DNA of 64,000 bases from Mycolicibacter heraklionensis (GCF_019645815.1 NZ_CP080997.1:2174880-2238879), one strand, 5' to 3'; shown: positions 29,723 through 41,605, counted from the first letter of the stretch. Program-made: numbers and translations. Notes: generated by a model from the letters alone, not told the origin.

Positions 29723-30837
29723 GCGGCCTTGGGCTTGCGGCGTGGCGGTCGCGGGGTCAGGCCGCTGCCGGCGGCCAGCGAGAAGGTGCTGTGCATCAGC
29801 GCCCCGGCGCGCTCCACCAGTTTCATGCCCCGGCTGACCGGCGGGACGTAGTGCATCCCGCTGCGGCGCCGGTCTTTTGGCGGTCCGCTGAACCACGGGG
29901 CTTCGATGGGCGGTGTGTCGCTGGGGATCTTGCCCTGCTCGCGTCGGTATCCGGCCAGCGCGCGCGGGTGCAGCCGGATCTCGTCGGGCACGAAGCTGAA
30001 TGCCACGTGGCTGACCTTGCCCAGCAGCCGCAGCAGCACCTCGTCGCTCTCTGACCAGCGCAGACCGGCCTTTTCCCGCACCACCGGCTCGAACAACCCT
30101 GCCGCCACCCAGCGCTGGGCCGCCAGCGCCGGTTTGAACATCTGGTGCCACACCGCGTCGGGCATCGGGACGAACCACGGCTTCGGGATGCGGATGTTCA
30201 AGATGTCGATGGCGGCCGGTGTCAGCTCCAGCTCGTCCTCGCAGACCCGGTTCCAGTACTCGCAGAACTCTTCCCAGGACTTCGGGACGGGCCGCATGCT
30301 CATGCCGTACATCTGGTACCACTGCACGTGCTCGTCGAAGAGCTGGCGCTTCTCGGCCAAGGTGAGCCCGCCGTCGAAGTACTCGGCGAGTTTGATGATC
30401 AACATGAAGAACGTGGCGTGCGCCCAGTAGAAGGTGTCGGGGTCCAGCGCGTGATAGCGCCGGCCCTTCTCGTCGACCCCCTTGATGTCGCGGTGGTAGT
30501 CGCGGATCGATGCGCCGGTGTGCTGTGCCCGGATGCCGTCATAGACCACGCCCATGATCGGGTACACCGACCGCGTCACCCGCTGCATCGGCTCACTCAA
30601 GATGCTGGAGTGCTCGGTCACGCCGGCGCCCAGGCCGGGGTACATGTTCTCGATGGCGCCGATCCAGACGCCCATGATGCCGGTGCGCAGGTCGCCGAAG
30701 TACTTCCAGGTCAGCGAATCGGAGTTCAACGGCTCCACCGCGGGAGCGGGTTTGGGAGCGGTTTTGGCAACGCTCTGGGCACCTTCGTCGGCGGGCGGGG
30801 AAGCCTGCTCAACGGACGCGGTCGGCGTAACGGTCAT
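29719..30837 (-). CDS. MpaB/DUF2236-family oxygenase-like heme protein (Rv1645c-like)
   Basis: A 372-residue helical protein of the ER/MpaB-prime (DUF2236) family, which includes the latex-clearing heme oxygenase and MpaB. Typical segments: DYHRDIKGVDEKGRRYHALD, FYWAHATFFMLI (conserved His) and WNRVCEDELELTP. The N-terminal 35 residues are Pro/Ala-rich and low complexity. I use ATG 30837, with AGGAGA upstream; a GTG lies directly before it. Substrate is unknown. It is divergent from the adenylate cyclase gene across a perfect palindrome. Confidence 0.85.
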   Translation of the reverse strand: MTVTPTASVEQASPPADEGAQSVAKTAPKPAPAVEPLNSDSLTWKYFGDLRTGIMGVWIGAIENMYPGLGAGVTEHSSILSEPMQRVTRSVYPIMGVVYDGIRAQHTGASIRDYHRDIKGVDEKGRRYHALDPDTFYWAHATFFMLIIKLAEYFDGGLTLAEKRQLFDEHVQWYQMYGMSMRPVPKSWEEFCEYWNRVCEDELELTPAAIDILNIRIPKPWFVPMPDAVWHQMFKPALAAQRWVAAGLFEPVVREKAGLRWSESDEVLLRLLGKVSHVAFSFVPDEIRLHPRALAGYRREQGKIPSDTPPIEAPWFSGPPKDRRRSGMHYVPPVSRGMKLVERAGALMHSTFSLAAGSGLTPRPPRRKPKAA

Positions 30838-30876
30838 CACGTCTCCTGTCTTGAAACCTGAAACTACGATAATTGT

Positions 30877-30892
30877 GACAACGGCCGTTGTC
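30877..30892. promoter_or_regulatory. 16-bp perfect palindrome between the MpaB-like and cyclase genes
   Basis: GACAACGG-CCGTTGTC, fully symmetric, 39 bases upstream of the MpaB-like start. It overlaps a plausible minus-strand promoter (TTGTCA, then TATCGT). Size and symmetry fit a TetR/MarR-type operator. No regulator gene is adjacent. Confidence 0.6.
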
Positions 30893-30992
30893 TACATTCG
30901 TTGTGGCGCGTCGCATGAAAACCGCCGATCGTGGCGTGTGCCACTGTCGGGGTCGTTGCCGGTCTCCGTGAGCGCCACCTACCCTGAGTCAC

Positions 30993-31898
30993 ATGGACCT
31001 CGAGCCGGCCCCTCGGCAGGCTGATGGGCTCGGGGAGGCGGTGGAGATGCCCGACCAGCCCAGCCCCAACCGCCGCCCAACGTTCTCCCTGGATGAGGCC
31101 GCGGCCTGGCTGAACCGCACCACCAACGACGTCCGGATCGTTGACCTGGTCCGGCGGGTGCGACGGGTGCTGCCCGGGGACCCGGAGTTCGGTGATCCGC
31201 TGTCCACCGCCGGAGACGGGGGACCGCAGGCCGCCGCGCGGGCGGCCGATCGCCTGATGGGAGATCGCTCGGCGGCCTCCCGTGAAGTCAGCCTGGGCGC
31301 GTTGCAGGTCTGGCAGGCCCTGACCCAACGGATGTCGCGGGTGCCGGGCAATGCTGAGGCGACGCTGGTCTTCACCGACCTGGTCGGTTTCTCAACGTGG
31401 TCGCTGCAGTCCGGCGACGACGCCACCCTGACGCTGCTGCGGCGGGTGTCGCGCGCGATTGAGCCGCCGCTGCTGGATGCGGGTGGACGCATCGTCAAAC
31501 GGATGGGCGACGGGCTGATGGCCGTGTTCCGGGATCCGCTGGTCGCCGTCGCCGCGGTCCTGGAGGCACAAGAGGCCATCCGCGAGGTAGAGGTCAACGG
31601 GCACACGCCGCGGATGCGGGTCGGCATCCACACCGGCCGGCCGCAGCGGTTGGCCGACGACTGGCTGGGCGTGGACGTCAACATCGCCGCCCGGGTCATG
31701 GAACGCGCCGCCAAGGGCGGGATCGTGGTTTCCGGGCCGACCTTGGAACGTATCGATCCGGCCGCCCTTGATGAGCTGGGCGTGGTAGCCAAGCGGGCGC
31801 GCCGTCAGGTGCTCGCCGCCAAGACCAGCGGCGTCCCGGCGGATCTGACGATGTACCGCCTGAAGGTAGTTCGCCAGAGCCCTTCGGACACCGACTGA
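30993..31898 (+). CDS. Class III adenylate/guanylate cyclase (Rv1647-like)
   Basis: A 301-residue cyclase. The N-terminal ~115 residues carry a helical module (SLDEAAAWLNRTTNDVRIVDL) like a winged-helix/MerR-like region. The catalytic domain follows: metal-binding Asp in LVFTDLVGFSTWS, GGRIVKRMGDGLMAVF with the second Asp, RVGIHTGRPQ, and the transition-state region VDVNIAARVME (Asn and Arg). All key residues appear present, so it should make cAMP. Rv1647 is an active cyclase. The cAMP-binding USP orthologue is elsewhere in this window. No membrane helices. Confidence 0.92.
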   Translation: MDLEPAPRQADGLGEAVEMPDQPSPNRRPTFSLDEAAAWLNRTTNDVRIVDLVRRVRRVLPGDPEFGDPLSTAGDGGPQAAARAADRLMGDRSAASREVSLGALQVWQALTQRMSRVPGNAEATLVFTDLVGFSTWSLQSGDDATLTLLRRVSRAIEPPLLDAGGRIVKRMGDGLMAVFRDPLVAVAAVLEAQEAIREVEVNGHTPRMRVGIHTGRPQRLADDWLGVDVNIAARVMERAAKGGIVVSGPTLERIDPAALDELGVVAKRARRQVLAAKTSGVPADLTMYRLKVVRQSPSDTD

Positions 31899-32040
31899 TT
31901 GCGCGTCGTTAACTGGCTTGCGGGCCGGTCAGATTGCTGCGCACGAGTGGATGAAGCCCGTTCCTTGGAATACCCTGCGGTGAGCAACGTAACTATTTGA
32001 CCGGTTTACACAGGTCGTCTTAACGCAGAAGCGGGGAATC

Positions 32041-35000
32041 ATGTCAGGTCGGCAGCAGCGTCGGAACAACGGCCGTAAGACGAATCGGCTGGTGGGCGCC
32101 GGTGGCACGGCGGCGGCGTTCCTGACGTTCGGCATGGCCCCGTTGGCGGCGGCTCCCACGGCGCGCGCCGACTGGGACTTCGACTGGTTGGACAACCTGT
32201 TCACCCCCGTCTCAGACTCGTCGAGCGGCTGGGACAGCAACGCCTGGGACATCAGTTCGTGGTTCAGCTCGGACCCGGGCAGCGCCGCCGACACCAGTGC
32301 GTTCGACGTCTCGGCGCTGTTCAACACGCTGTTCTACCAGCCGTTCCACTCGGCCATGGAGTCGTGGATCGACAACTCGGCCAACGCCTGGATCGTGAAC
32401 ATGGTCAACAGCTGGGCGCCCGAAGGCCAGATCTATCTGGGCGACGGCGCCGACGGCACGGCGGACCACATCAATGGCGGCGACGGCGGGCTGTGGTTCG
32501 GTGACGGCGGGGCCGGTTACTCCGCGGGCGCTGACGAGGACGCCGACGCTTCGATCGGCGGCGGCATGGGTGGTAACGCCGGCTGGTTCGGCAACGGCGG
32601 CGCCGGTGGCGCGGGTGCTGTGGGCGGCGACGGCGGCGCGGGCGGCCTCGGCGGCTCGATCATGGGCATCGGCGGCGCGGGTGGCGCCGGCGGTGACGGG
32701 GGTGACGGCGGCAATGGTGGCGCCGCGATGGGCTGGCTCTTCGGGATCGGCGGCGCGGGTGGCGACGGTGGTGTGGGCGCGACCGGCGCGACCGGCATCA
32801 TTGGCACGTGGGCTGATAGCGGCACCGGTATTGGTGGTACCGGTAACGATGGCGCCGCGGGCGGCAAGGGCGGCAACGGCGGTGCTGCGAGCGGCTCCCT
32901 GTTCGGCACCGGCGGTGCGGGCGGCAAGGGCGGCGCCGGCGGCGAAGGCGGCCAGGGCGGCACCGGCGCAGCGGGTGAGGACAACCCCACTGGGCTCAAC
33001 GGCGGTACCGGCGGCAACGGCGGTAATGGTGGCGTCGGTGGTGTAGGCGGCACCGGCGGTGCCGGCGGCACGCTCGGTGTCAAGGGCGCGGACGGCGCGG
33101 CCAGCACGATCAACGGCAACGGCGGTAGGGGTGGCACCGGTGGCGCCGGCGCCGACGCCGAGGGCGGCAATGCCGCCGGCAATGGTGGTCTCGGCGGTAA
33201 CGGTGGCGTCGGCGGCGACACCGGTAACGGCGGCGCTGGTGGTACCGGTGGCGCAGGTGGTGCCGGTGATGCCACCCACGATGCTGGTACCGGTGGCAAC
33301 GGTGGGACCGGTGGTGACGGCGGCAAGATCGGCAACGGCGGCTCGGGTGGTACCGGCGGTGCCGGCGGGATCAGCGGTACGGCCGGTAACGACATGAACG
33401 GCGGCAGCGCGGCTGTCGGCGGGACGGGCGGTGTCGGCGGCAACGGCGGCAAGGGCGGTACCGAAGCGGGTAACGGCGGCAATGGCGGTGTCGGTGGTGC
33501 CGGTGGAGCCGGGCACGACGGCATTAAGGGCACGAACGGTCAAGACGCCACCGTTGCGGGCGACAACGGCGGCAATGGTGGCCAAGGCGGCAACGGCTTC
33601 GACGGCGGTGTGGGCGGCAAGGGCGGTCTAGCCGGTGCGGCCCAGAGCGACACCGGCTCCGACGGAGCTAACGGTGCTGGTGGCCAGGGCGGTGCCGGCG
33701 GGGCCGTCGGTGCGGGCGGAAACGGCGGCAACGGCGCGAACGGCACCTGGGACAACGGCGGCGACGGTAGCGGCGGCAATGGCGGTCAGGCAGGTCAAAA
33801 CGGCGAAGAGGTCGGCAACGGCGGGGCCGGCGGCGCCGGCGGCGGCGAGGGCGACGATGCAGGCGCCACCGGCGCTCAGGGTGAAGACGGCAGCATCTTC
33901 CCCTCCCAGGCCAGCTCGGGTGGTAACGGCGGCAACGGTGCCGCCGGTACCGCGCTGCACAACGACGGCGGCAAGGGCGGCAACGGTGGCGACGGTAAAT
34001 ACGGCGGCGATGGCGGCAGCGGCGGCAACGGCGGCAACGCCTACGCAGGGAGCAATGGTGCCGGTGGCGACGGTGGCACCGGCGGCAACGGCGCCGACGG
34101 CAACGGCTCAATCCCGAGCAACGGCGGTCACGGCGGCACAGGTGGCAATGGCGGCAAGGGCGCCGGTACCGGCACCGGAGGCCAGGGCGGCAATGGTGGC
34201 GATGGGGGTAACGGCGGAACCGGCCTGACGGGTGCTGACGGCGACTTCGCCAGCGGCAACGGAAATGGCGGTAACGGCGGCGCCGGCTACAACGGTGGTA
34301 ACGGTGGCGCCGGCGGTGCCGGCGGCGGGTCCGACTCCGGCACCAACGGCAACGGCGGCAACGGCGGTGACGGTGGCCAGGCGGGTGCGGGGGGCAACGG
34401 TGGTGACGGGGCCAACGGGGAGTGGGATTCCAAGGGCCAGTATGGCTACGGGTCCGGTGGCACTGGCGGCAACGTCGGCAGCGTGGGCTCGGTGGGTAAG
34501 GCCGGCGCGGCGGGCGACGCAGGTACTGGCGGCACGGGCGGCGAAGCCGGTACCGCCGGTGCGGACGGCCAAGGGATCTACGACCCCAACAATGTCCACG
34601 GCGGCAGTGGCGGCAACGGCGCGGCCGGCGACTCTCTGCACCTGAACGGTGGCACCGGCGGTGACGGCGGCACGGGCGGGACCAACGGCGATGGCGGCAC
34701 CGGTGGTTTGGGCGGAAACGCCTACGCCACCACCGGCACCGCAACCACCGGCGGCAATGGTGGTGTTGGTGGCAAGGGCGGTGCGGGCGGCACGGTCGCT
34801 GGTGATGGTGGTGACGGCGGTAACGGCGGCAACGGGTCCAGCACTAAATCCGACTTCACCAACACCACCACCGCCACCAAGGGCGGCAACGGCGGTGCGG
34901 GCGGAAAGGGCGGAGCCGCGACCAACGGCGTCGGCGGCGACGGGGGCAAGGGCGGCACCGCCGGCTCCGGCACTCAGTACGGCGGCACCGGTGGCGCGGG

Positions 35001-36156
35001 TGGTGCCGGCGGTGCCGGCACCACCGGAGGCGGTAAGGGCGGCGACGGTGGTGCCGGCGCAGTCGCTACCGGCTGGTCGTCCGACGGCACCTGGGGCATC
35101 GACGGATTCACCAACAAGTTTGCGGCCGGCACCATCCTCGGCGTCTCCGGCGCTGGTGGCGCCGGCGGTGCTGGTGGTGCGGCAACCACCGGTACCGGTG
35201 GCACCGGCGGCAATGGTGGTCTCGGCGGTGGGATCGAGGAAGCTCCCGAAGACGGCACTGTTGTCATCTGGGGCGGCGCGGGCGGTGCCGGTGGAGCCGG
35301 GGGCGCTGCAACCGTCAGTGCCGGCACCGATGACGCTCCGGCCCCCGACAGCGGCAACGGCGGCAATGGCGGCAACGGTGGCGCTGGTGGACAGGGCACC
35401 ATCACCGGCGGCAGCGGTGGCAGTGGTGGGGCCGGTGGGGCCAGCACCGACGGTGTCGGCGGCAAGGGCGGCAACGGTGGCACCGGCAGCGAGAGCACTG
35501 GCTGGAATGACGCCAACGGCAACCTGGCCGGCAAGGGCCAGATCCTCGGCTTCGGCGGCAGCGGGGGCACCGGCGGCGCCGGTGGCAACGGTGAGGCCGG
35601 CGGCAACGGCGGTGACGGCGGTACGGCCGCCGCCGGCATTACCGGCGGAAGCAAGTACGGCTCCGGCGGCACCGGCGGGGCCGGCGGAGCGGGCGGAACC
35701 GGCACCACCGGAGATGGCGGCGACGGCGGCAAGGGCGGCGACAGCGGCAACGGCAGTTGGCGGGCACAGGCCGGCGGCGCCGGTGGCGCGGGCGGCAACA
35801 GCACCAGCGGTGACGGCGGTAAGGGCGGCGCCGGTGGTAACGGCGGCAGCCTCAACGGCAGTGCTACCGCACCGACCAACGGCCAGGCGGTCACAGTCGG
35901 CGCCGGCGGTGCGGGCGGTAACGGCGGCAGCAGCACTGATTCCGCCACTACCGGCCACGGTGGCGACGGCGGCAAGGGTGGCGACGGCGGCAACGGCCTC
36001 GGAAACACCAAGGGCGGTGCCGGCGGCACCGGCGGCACCGGCGGTAAGGCGGGCAGCGTGGCAGGTGCGGCCGGCACCAAGCCCGCCGCACCTACCGACA
36101 CCAACGGTGTCGAAGGTGGCGCCGGCGGCGCTGGAGCCGAGCCCAAGGCGCCTTAA
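32041..36156 (+). CDS. Secreted PGRS-repeat protein without a PE domain
   Basis: A 1371-residue protein. Residues 1-45 are a Sec signal: basic [16 protein letters not shown], hydrophobic core, then TARA-D cleavage. Residues about 45-140 are unique, Trp/Asp/Ser-rich ([23 protein letters not shown]). From about 140 on there are hundreds of GGAGG / GGNGG-type triplets, the PGRS pattern of calcium-binding parallel beta-roll proteins. The PE domain expected on mycobacterial PGRS proteins, and its YxxxD/E type VII signal, are absent, so export is probably through Sec. The ATG at 32041 follows AAGCGGGG. A strong terminator follows. Function is unknown; surface exposure is likely. Confidence 0.9.
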   Translation: MSGRQQRRNNGRKTNRLVGAGGTAAAFLTFGMAPLAAAPTARADWDFDWLDNLFTPVSDSSSGWDSNAWDISSWFSSDPGSAADTSAFDVSALFNTLFYQPFHSAMESWIDNSANAWIVNMVNSWAPEGQIYLGDGADGTADHINGGDGGLWFGDGGAGYSAGADEDADASIGGGMGGNAGWFGNGGAGGAGAVGGDGGAGGLGGSIMGIGGAGGAGGDGGDGGNGGAAMGWLFGIGGAGGDGGVGATGATGIIGTWADSGTGIGGTGNDGAAGGKGGNGGAASGSLFGTGGAGGKGGAGGEGGQGGTGAAGEDNPTGLNGGTGGNGGNGGVGGVGGTGGAGGTLGVKGADGAASTINGNGGRGGTGGAGADAEGGNAAGNGGLGGNGGVGGDTGNGGAGGTGGAGGAGDATHDAGTGGNGGTGGDGGKIGNGGSGGTGGAGGISGTAGNDMNGGSAAVGGTGGVGGNGGKGGTEAGNGGNGGVGGAGGAGHDGIKGTNGQDATVAGDNGGNGGQGGNGFDGGVGGKGGLAGAAQSDTGSDGANGAGGQGGAGGAVGAGGNGGNGANGTWDNGGDGSGGNGGQAGQNGEEVGNGGAGGAGGGEGDDAGATGAQGEDGSIFPSQASSGGNGGNGAAGTALHNDGGKGGNGGDGKYGGDGGSGGNGGNAYAGSNGAGGDGGTGGNGADGNGSIPSNGGHGGTGGNGGKGAGTGTGGQGGNGGDGGNGGTGLTGADGDFASGNGNGGNGGAGYNGGNGGAGGAGGGSDSGTNGNGGNGGDGGQAGAGGNGGDGANGEWDSKGQYGYGSGGTGGNVGSVGSVGKAGAAGDAGTGGTGGEAGTAGADGQGIYDPNNVHGGSGGNGAAGDSLHLNGGTGGDGGTGGTNGDGGTGGLGGNAYATTGTATTGGNGGVGGKGGAGGTVAGDGGDGGNGGNGSSTKSDFTNTTTATKGGNGGAGGKGGAATNGVGGDGGKGGTAGSGTQYGGTGGAGGAGGAGTTGGGKGGDGGAGAVATGWSSDGTWGIDGFTNKFAAGTILGVSGAGGAGGAGGAATTGTGGTGGNGGLGGGIEEAPEDGTVVIWGGAGGAGGAGGAATVSAGTDDAPAPDSGNGGNGGNGGAGGQGTITGGSGGSGGAGGASTDGVGGKGGNGGTGSESTGWNDANGNLAGKGQILGFGGSGGTGGAGGNGEAGGNGGDGGTAAAGITGGSKYGSGGTGGAGGAGGTGTTGDGGDGGKGGDSGNGSWRAQAGGAGGAGGNSTSGDGGKGGAGGNGGSLNGSATAPTNGQAVTVGAGGAGGNGGSSTDSATTGHGGDGGKGGDGGNGLGNTKGGAGGTGGTGGKAGSVAGAAGTKPAAPTDTNGVEGGAGGAGAEPKAP

Positions 36157-36163
36157 CCCATCC

Positions 36164-36207
36164 GACGAAAGCCCCGCACACCGGCCACCGCGTGCGGGGC
36201 TTTCGTC
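36164..36207 (+). terminator. Strong stem-loop terminator after the PGRS gene
   Basis: A 16-bp perfect stem (left arm 36164-36179, right arm 36192-36207; GACGAAAGCCCCGCAC and its complement) with a 12-base loop and no T run. Such T-less hairpins are common mycobacterial intrinsic terminators. It isolates the PGRS gene from pheS. Confidence 0.85.
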
Positions 36208-36259
36208 GTCATGTCGATAAGATCGACGCTTGCGTCTCAGCCAAAATCACAGCCAGTAG

Positions 36260-37326
<1,067 letters not shown>

Positions 37327-37327
<1 letters not shown>

Positions 37328-39810
37328 TGCGCATCCCCTACAGCTGGTTGCGTGAGACGCTGATCGCCGGCGCGCCGGGCTTCGACATTACCGCCGAGGA
37401 ACTTGAGCAGGCGCTGCTGCGAATCGGCCACGAGGTCGAGGGCGTGCACACCCTGGGTCCGGTCACCGGTCCGTTCAAGGTCGGTCGCGTCGTCGAGATC
37501 GAGGAACTCACCGAATTCAAGAAGCCGATCCGGGCCTGCCGCGTCGACGTCGGCGAAGCGGAGCCGCGCGACATCGTCTGCGGTGCCAGCAATTTCGCCG
37601 TCGGCGATCTGGTGGTGGTGGCGTTGCCGGGAGCGGTGCTGCCTGGTGACTTCGCGATTGCCACCCGCAAGACCTACGGCCGCACCTCCGACGGGATGAT
37701 CTGCTCGGCTTCCGAAATCCGGCTGAGCACCGACCATTCCGGCATCCTGGTGCTGCCGGCGGGCACGGCCGAACCTGGCGCCGACGCTCATGAGGTGCTG
37801 GGTCTGGACGATGTGGTCTATGAGCTAGCGATCACCCCCGACCGCGGCTACTGCATGTCGGTGCGCGGGCTGGCGCGTGACATCGCCTGCGCCTTGGACT
37901 TGGACTTCGCCGACCCGGCTGCGGTACCGGCGCTGCCCGCGGAGGGGGAGGCCTGGCCGCTGAGCGTGCAGCCGGGCACCGGGGTGCGCCGCTTCGCGCT
38001 GCGCAGCGTCACCGGTATCGACCCGGCGGCGGTATCGCCGTGGTGGCTGCAGCGCCGCCTGGCACTGTGTGGCATCCGGGCGATCTCGCCGGCCGTCGAC
38101 GCCACCAACTACGTCATGGTCGAACTCGGCCACCCGATGCACGCCCACGACCGGGCCCGCATCGCCGGCGGATTCGACGTCCGCTTCGCCGCCGCCGGCG
38201 AGACCGTCACCACGTTGGATGACATCGAACGCAAGCTGGAGCCGGTCGACGTGCTCATCGTCGACGACGTCGCGACCGCCGCGATCGGCGGCGTGATGGG
38301 CTCGGGCAGCACCGAAATGCGCGACGACTCAACCGATGTGCTGCTGGAGGCCGCGATCTGGGATCCCGCGGCGGTGTCGCGGACCGCGCGGCGCCTACAC
38401 CTGCCTAGCGAGGCGGCGCGGCGCTACGAGCGCTCCGTCGACCCGGCTATCTCGGTGGCCGTGCTGGACCGCTGCGCGACACTGCTGGCCGAGATCGCCG
38501 GCGGAGTCATCGGGGCGGGGCTGACCGACTGGCGCGGCGACCCGCCCGTCGAGCACTGGAACCCGGCTGCCATCGAGATCGCCGCCGACCTGCCGGACCG
38601 CACCGCGGGGGTGAGCTACCCCGATGGCACCACCGTGCGGCGGCTCACCCAGATCGGCTGCGACGTGGCGGCCGCCGGTGACGTACTCACGGTCACCCCA
38701 CCGAGCTGGCGTCCGGACCTGCGTCAGCCCGCCGATCTGGTCGAGGAGGTGTTGCGGCTGGAGGGGCTGGAGTCCATCCCGTCGGTCCTGCCGACCGCAC
38801 CGGCCGGGCGTGGGCTGAGTGCCACCCAGCGCCGACGCCGCGCGATCGGCAAGTCGCTGGCCCTGGCCGGCTACGTCGAGGTGCTCACCACACCGTTCTT
38901 GCCCGCCGGAGTGTTCGACACCTGGGGCCTGGCCGACGACGACCCGCGCCGTAACACCGTGTCGGTGCTCAACCCGCTTGAGGCCGATCGGCCGCAGCTG
39001 GCCAGCACCCTGCTGCCGGGCCTGCTGGAGGCGTTGGGCCGCAACGTGTCCCGGGGGATGAGCGATGTCGCACTGTTCGCGATCGCCCAGGTGGTGCAGT
39101 CGGCCGGCCCGGCCGAGTTCCCGGCCGTCACCCCGGTCCGGCGCCCCACCGACGCCGAGATCGCCGGCATCGACGCGGCCCTGCCACGCCAGCCGCAGCA
39201 CATCGCGGTCGCGCTGACCGGCCTGGCCGAACCCCGCGGGCCGTGGGGCCCGGGCCGGCCGGTAGAAGCCGCCGACGCCATCGAGGCGGCACGGGTGATC
39301 GCCCGGGCCAGCGGTGTCGAGGTCACGCTGCGCTCCGCGGCGTATCTGCCGTGGCACCCGGGCCGCTGCGCCGAGGTGCTCGTCGGCGAGACCCTGATCG
39401 GCCACGCCGGCCAGCTGCACCCGGCCGTCGTCGAACGCGCCGGCCTGCCCAAGGGCACCTGTGCTGTTGAGCTGAACCTGGACGCCATCCCGGTGACCGC
39501 CGCGCTGCCGGCGCCCCGGGTCTCGCCGTTCCCGGCGGTGTTCCAGGACCTGGCCCTGGTGGTCGATGAGAAGGTGACCGCCCAATCGGTGGCCGACGCG
39601 GTGCGTGAGGGCGCCGGTGAGCTGCTGGAGGACATCGCGCTGTTCGACGTCTACACCGGCCCGCAGGTCGGTGAGGGCCGCAAGTCGCTCGCGTTCGCGC
39701 TGCGCTTCCGGGCCGCCGATCGCACGCTCACCGAGGACGAGGCCAGCGCCGCCCGCGACGCCGCCGTGGCCCGCGCCGGAGAGGCCGTCGGCGCCGCCCT
39801 GCGGGGGTAG
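37327..39810 (+). CDS. pheT: Phenylalanyl-tRNA synthetase beta subunit
   Basis: An 827-residue beta chain: [11 protein letters not shown] start, an EMAP/tRNA-binding OB domain (residues about 40-150), B3/B4 editing region ([15 protein letters not shown]), B5 domains, a catalytic-like core and the C-terminal anticodon-recognition (FDX-ACB) domain ([19 protein letters not shown]). ATG 37327 overlaps the pheS stop (TGATG), so expression is coupled. The IS110-type element begins a few tens of bases after its stop. Confidence 0.97.
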
Positions 39811-39878
39811 CTCCTCCTGGCGCGGGGGTGCGTAGTAAGAGAGCTATGGCGCGTGTCGTTGAAAGTCTGGATGTAGAA

Positions 39879-39935
39879 GACGTCCTCCTGCTGTCGTTGA
39901 CGGGCTTGGTGTCCCAAAACAGCGAGGAGGACGTC
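39879..39935 (+). ncRNA. Candidate bridge-RNA/leader hairpin of the IS110 element
   Basis: GACGTCCTCCTGCTGT (39879-39894) pairs with ACAGCGAGGAGGACGTC (39919-39935), about 16 bp with one bulge, ending immediately before the likely GTG start of the transposase. IS110 elements encode a structured guide (bridge/seek) RNA in a non-coding end. This hairpin may be part of it or may only limit read-through translation. Confidence 0.35.
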
Positions 39936-41276
39936 GTGGTTCAGGGTAGTGGATTGTCGCGTGGTGATCGGCGCCGCAATGCCAGGTTGGCGCGGTTGCG
40001 GGAGCTGGTGCCGGTAGGTCACGCGATCGTGGCGATTGATTTGGCGGATCGCAAGCAGGCGGTGGCGGTGTGTAACCATGATTCGCAGGTGCTGGCCCGG
40101 AAGACGGTTCGGGAGCGGGCCTGGGACATGGGGCCGGTACTGGACTGGGCGTTGGGCGCTGCGCGCAAGGCGGGGTTCGCCGGTGTGACGGTGGCGTGTG
40201 AGCCGACGGGACATCGTTGGATGGTGCTCAATCAGCTTGCGAGCGAACGCGATATGACGCTGGTGTGTGTCAACCCGATGCTTGTGGGCAAGGCTCGGGA
40301 AGCCGAGGATTACACCCGAGATAAAAGCGATGACAAGGACGCGATGCTGATCGCGCGGCTGACCGCCCAGCTGCACTGCTATGTGCCGGAGCGTGCTGAT
40401 GAGACCTGGGCACGGCTGCGTCAGCAGGGGGCGCGGCGCAGCCGGTTGGTCACCGAATCCACCGCCTGCATGCAGCAAATACGTGATTTGCTGGAGTGCG
40501 CATGGCCCGGGGTGTTGGAGGCTGCTGCATCGCCGTTTGAGTCGGTCAACTGGTGTGCTGCGGTGGCGGTAGCACTGGAGCGTTGCGCGGGTCGGCCGGA
40601 GCGGTTGGCTCGATGGGGTCTGCCGCGGTTTGAAGCCGCGGTACGCCGTGAGCTGCCGCGTTGGGGCGGCAAGCGGTGCCGCCGATCGATCATCGAGGCG
40701 GTGTTCGTCGCTCTGGTTGACCGCCGAGGGGTGCTGGCTCAGCGCCCCGGCATGCTCGAGCGTGCCCGGTGGGTGCTCGGGGACTGGCGTGCGGCCACCG
40801 CACGGTTGACCCAGGTGCAGGCTTGCATGGTCGCCGTCCTCGATGAGCTGGACCTGACCGCCTATGTCACCAGCATTCCCGGACTCTCGACGGTCGGGGC
40901 GGCGGCCATCTTGGCCGAAACCGGTGACCCCACCCGTTTCGACAGCCCTCGTTCGCTGGTCAAGCACGCTGGACTGTGCCCGCGCGACAATGCCAGCGGT
41001 ACGTTTGCGGGTCGTGCCCGAATCTCCCGGCGCGGTCGGCCCGGGCTGCGACTGGCTGCCTGGCGCGCGGTGTGGGGTGCCCTATTGCACAACCCGGTGA
41101 TGGCCGAGCGCTACCGAAACCTGACCACTCGCGAGGCCAATCCGCTCTCAGATGGTCAGGCACGCGCTGCGCTGGCCGCGGCACTGCTGCGCTGGATCCA
41201 TGTCGTCGTTACCAACCGGGTGCACTGGGATGCAGTCCGTGCCGGCGCGGAGGTGGTGCCACTGGCCGCCGCCTGA
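39936..41276 (+). CDS. IS110-family transposase (DEDD recombinase)
   Basis: About 446 residues. The N-terminal RuvC-like DEDD domain begins at GHAIVAIDLADRKQAVAV (first Asp), with the Glu in VACEPTGH and Asps in DKSDDKDAMLIARL. The C-terminal Tnp20 domain has IPGLSTVGAAAILAETGD and KHAGLCPRDNASG followed by the region with the catalytic Ser. No internal stop or frameshift, so it may be active. The frame is open from 39828; I favour GTG 39936 because a stable hairpin occupies the sequence before it and no family homology lies upstream. The start is uncertain. Confidence 0.9.
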   Translation: MVQGSGLSRGDRRRNARLARLRELVPVGHAIVAIDLADRKQAVAVCNHDSQVLARKTVRERAWDMGPVLDWALGAARKAGFAGVTVACEPTGHRWMVLNQLASERDMTLVCVNPMLVGKAREAEDYTRDKSDDKDAMLIARLTAQLHCYVPERADETWARLRQQGARRSRLVTESTACMQQIRDLLECAWPGVLEAAASPFESVNWCAAVAVALERCAGRPERLARWGLPRFEAAVRRELPRWGGKRCRRSIIEAVFVALVDRRGVLAQRPGMLERARWVLGDWRAATARLTQVQACMVAVLDELDLTAYVTSIPGLSTVGAAAILAETGDPTRFDSPRSLVKHAGLCPRDNASGTFAGRARISRRGRPGLRLAAWRAVWGALLHNPVMAERYRNLTTREANPLSDGQARAALAAALLRWIHVVVTNRVHWDAVRAGAEVVPLAAA

Positions 41277-41605
41277 CCATCACGATCCACCCGAATAACT
41301 CGGTTGGGGCCAAGCTCCACACGTGCATGAGGCAACCATTGGGTGACCTCGCCAGACACCCTGAGCAGGCCCCGCCCATCCTCACTGAACTCGGTTGAAC
41401 GCAGTTGGGAACCAAACCCGTTTGACGAACTACGTAGAGACGAGGACAGGGCAGGCCCCCCAACCCCCTTGACAAAAACCACTTACGAAGGTGTTTGCAC
41501 ACGACACGCCGCGCCCAGGTGTACAACTACGCACGCTCGCGGGGTATCGCGAACCCCCATGCTCCGGCATGCTGGGGGAAACCCCGGCCGAGAGGACTCG
41601 GACAC
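41277..41605. other. Non-coding stretch: IS110 right end and leader of the oxidoreductase
   Basis: No convincing gene. It holds a 10-base direct repeat AACTCGGTTG (41297-41306 and 41388-41397), a small stem CAAAC-CC-GTTTG (41413-41424), an outward TTGACA (41469-41474), a copy of the half-repeat TACGCACGCTCGCG (41528-41541, also seen before argH), and a C5/G5 stem-loop (about 41552-41578). The right boundary of the IS lies somewhere in the middle. Confidence 0.5.

Larger units (their letters stand above)
39830..41490 (+). mobile_element. IS110-family insertion sequence (ends approximate)
   Basis: The transposase type (DEDD plus serine C-terminal domain) defines the family. IS110 elements lack terminal inverted repeats and usually make no target duplication, so the ends cannot be fixed from this copy. 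The left end lies between pheT (39810) and the hairpin at 39879. The right end is probably near TTGACA at 41469-41474, because IS110 right ends often carry an outward -35. It sits between pheT and argC, where M. tuberculosis has PE_PGRS30. Confidence 0.65.

Noticed and set aside
32212..35958. Long antisense and alternative-frame open frames (Ala/Pro/Arg-rich, 300-600 codons) across the PGRS gene
   Set aside because: They are mirror images of the GGC/GGN repeat: low complexity, no starts with ribosome sites, no domains. The plus-strand PGRS frame has a signal peptide and terminator.
32470..36150. Regular short repeats that might look like a CRISPR or satellite array
   Set aside because: The repeat is a codon-level Gly-Gly-X pattern inside one reading frame with no constant repeat/spacer lengths.
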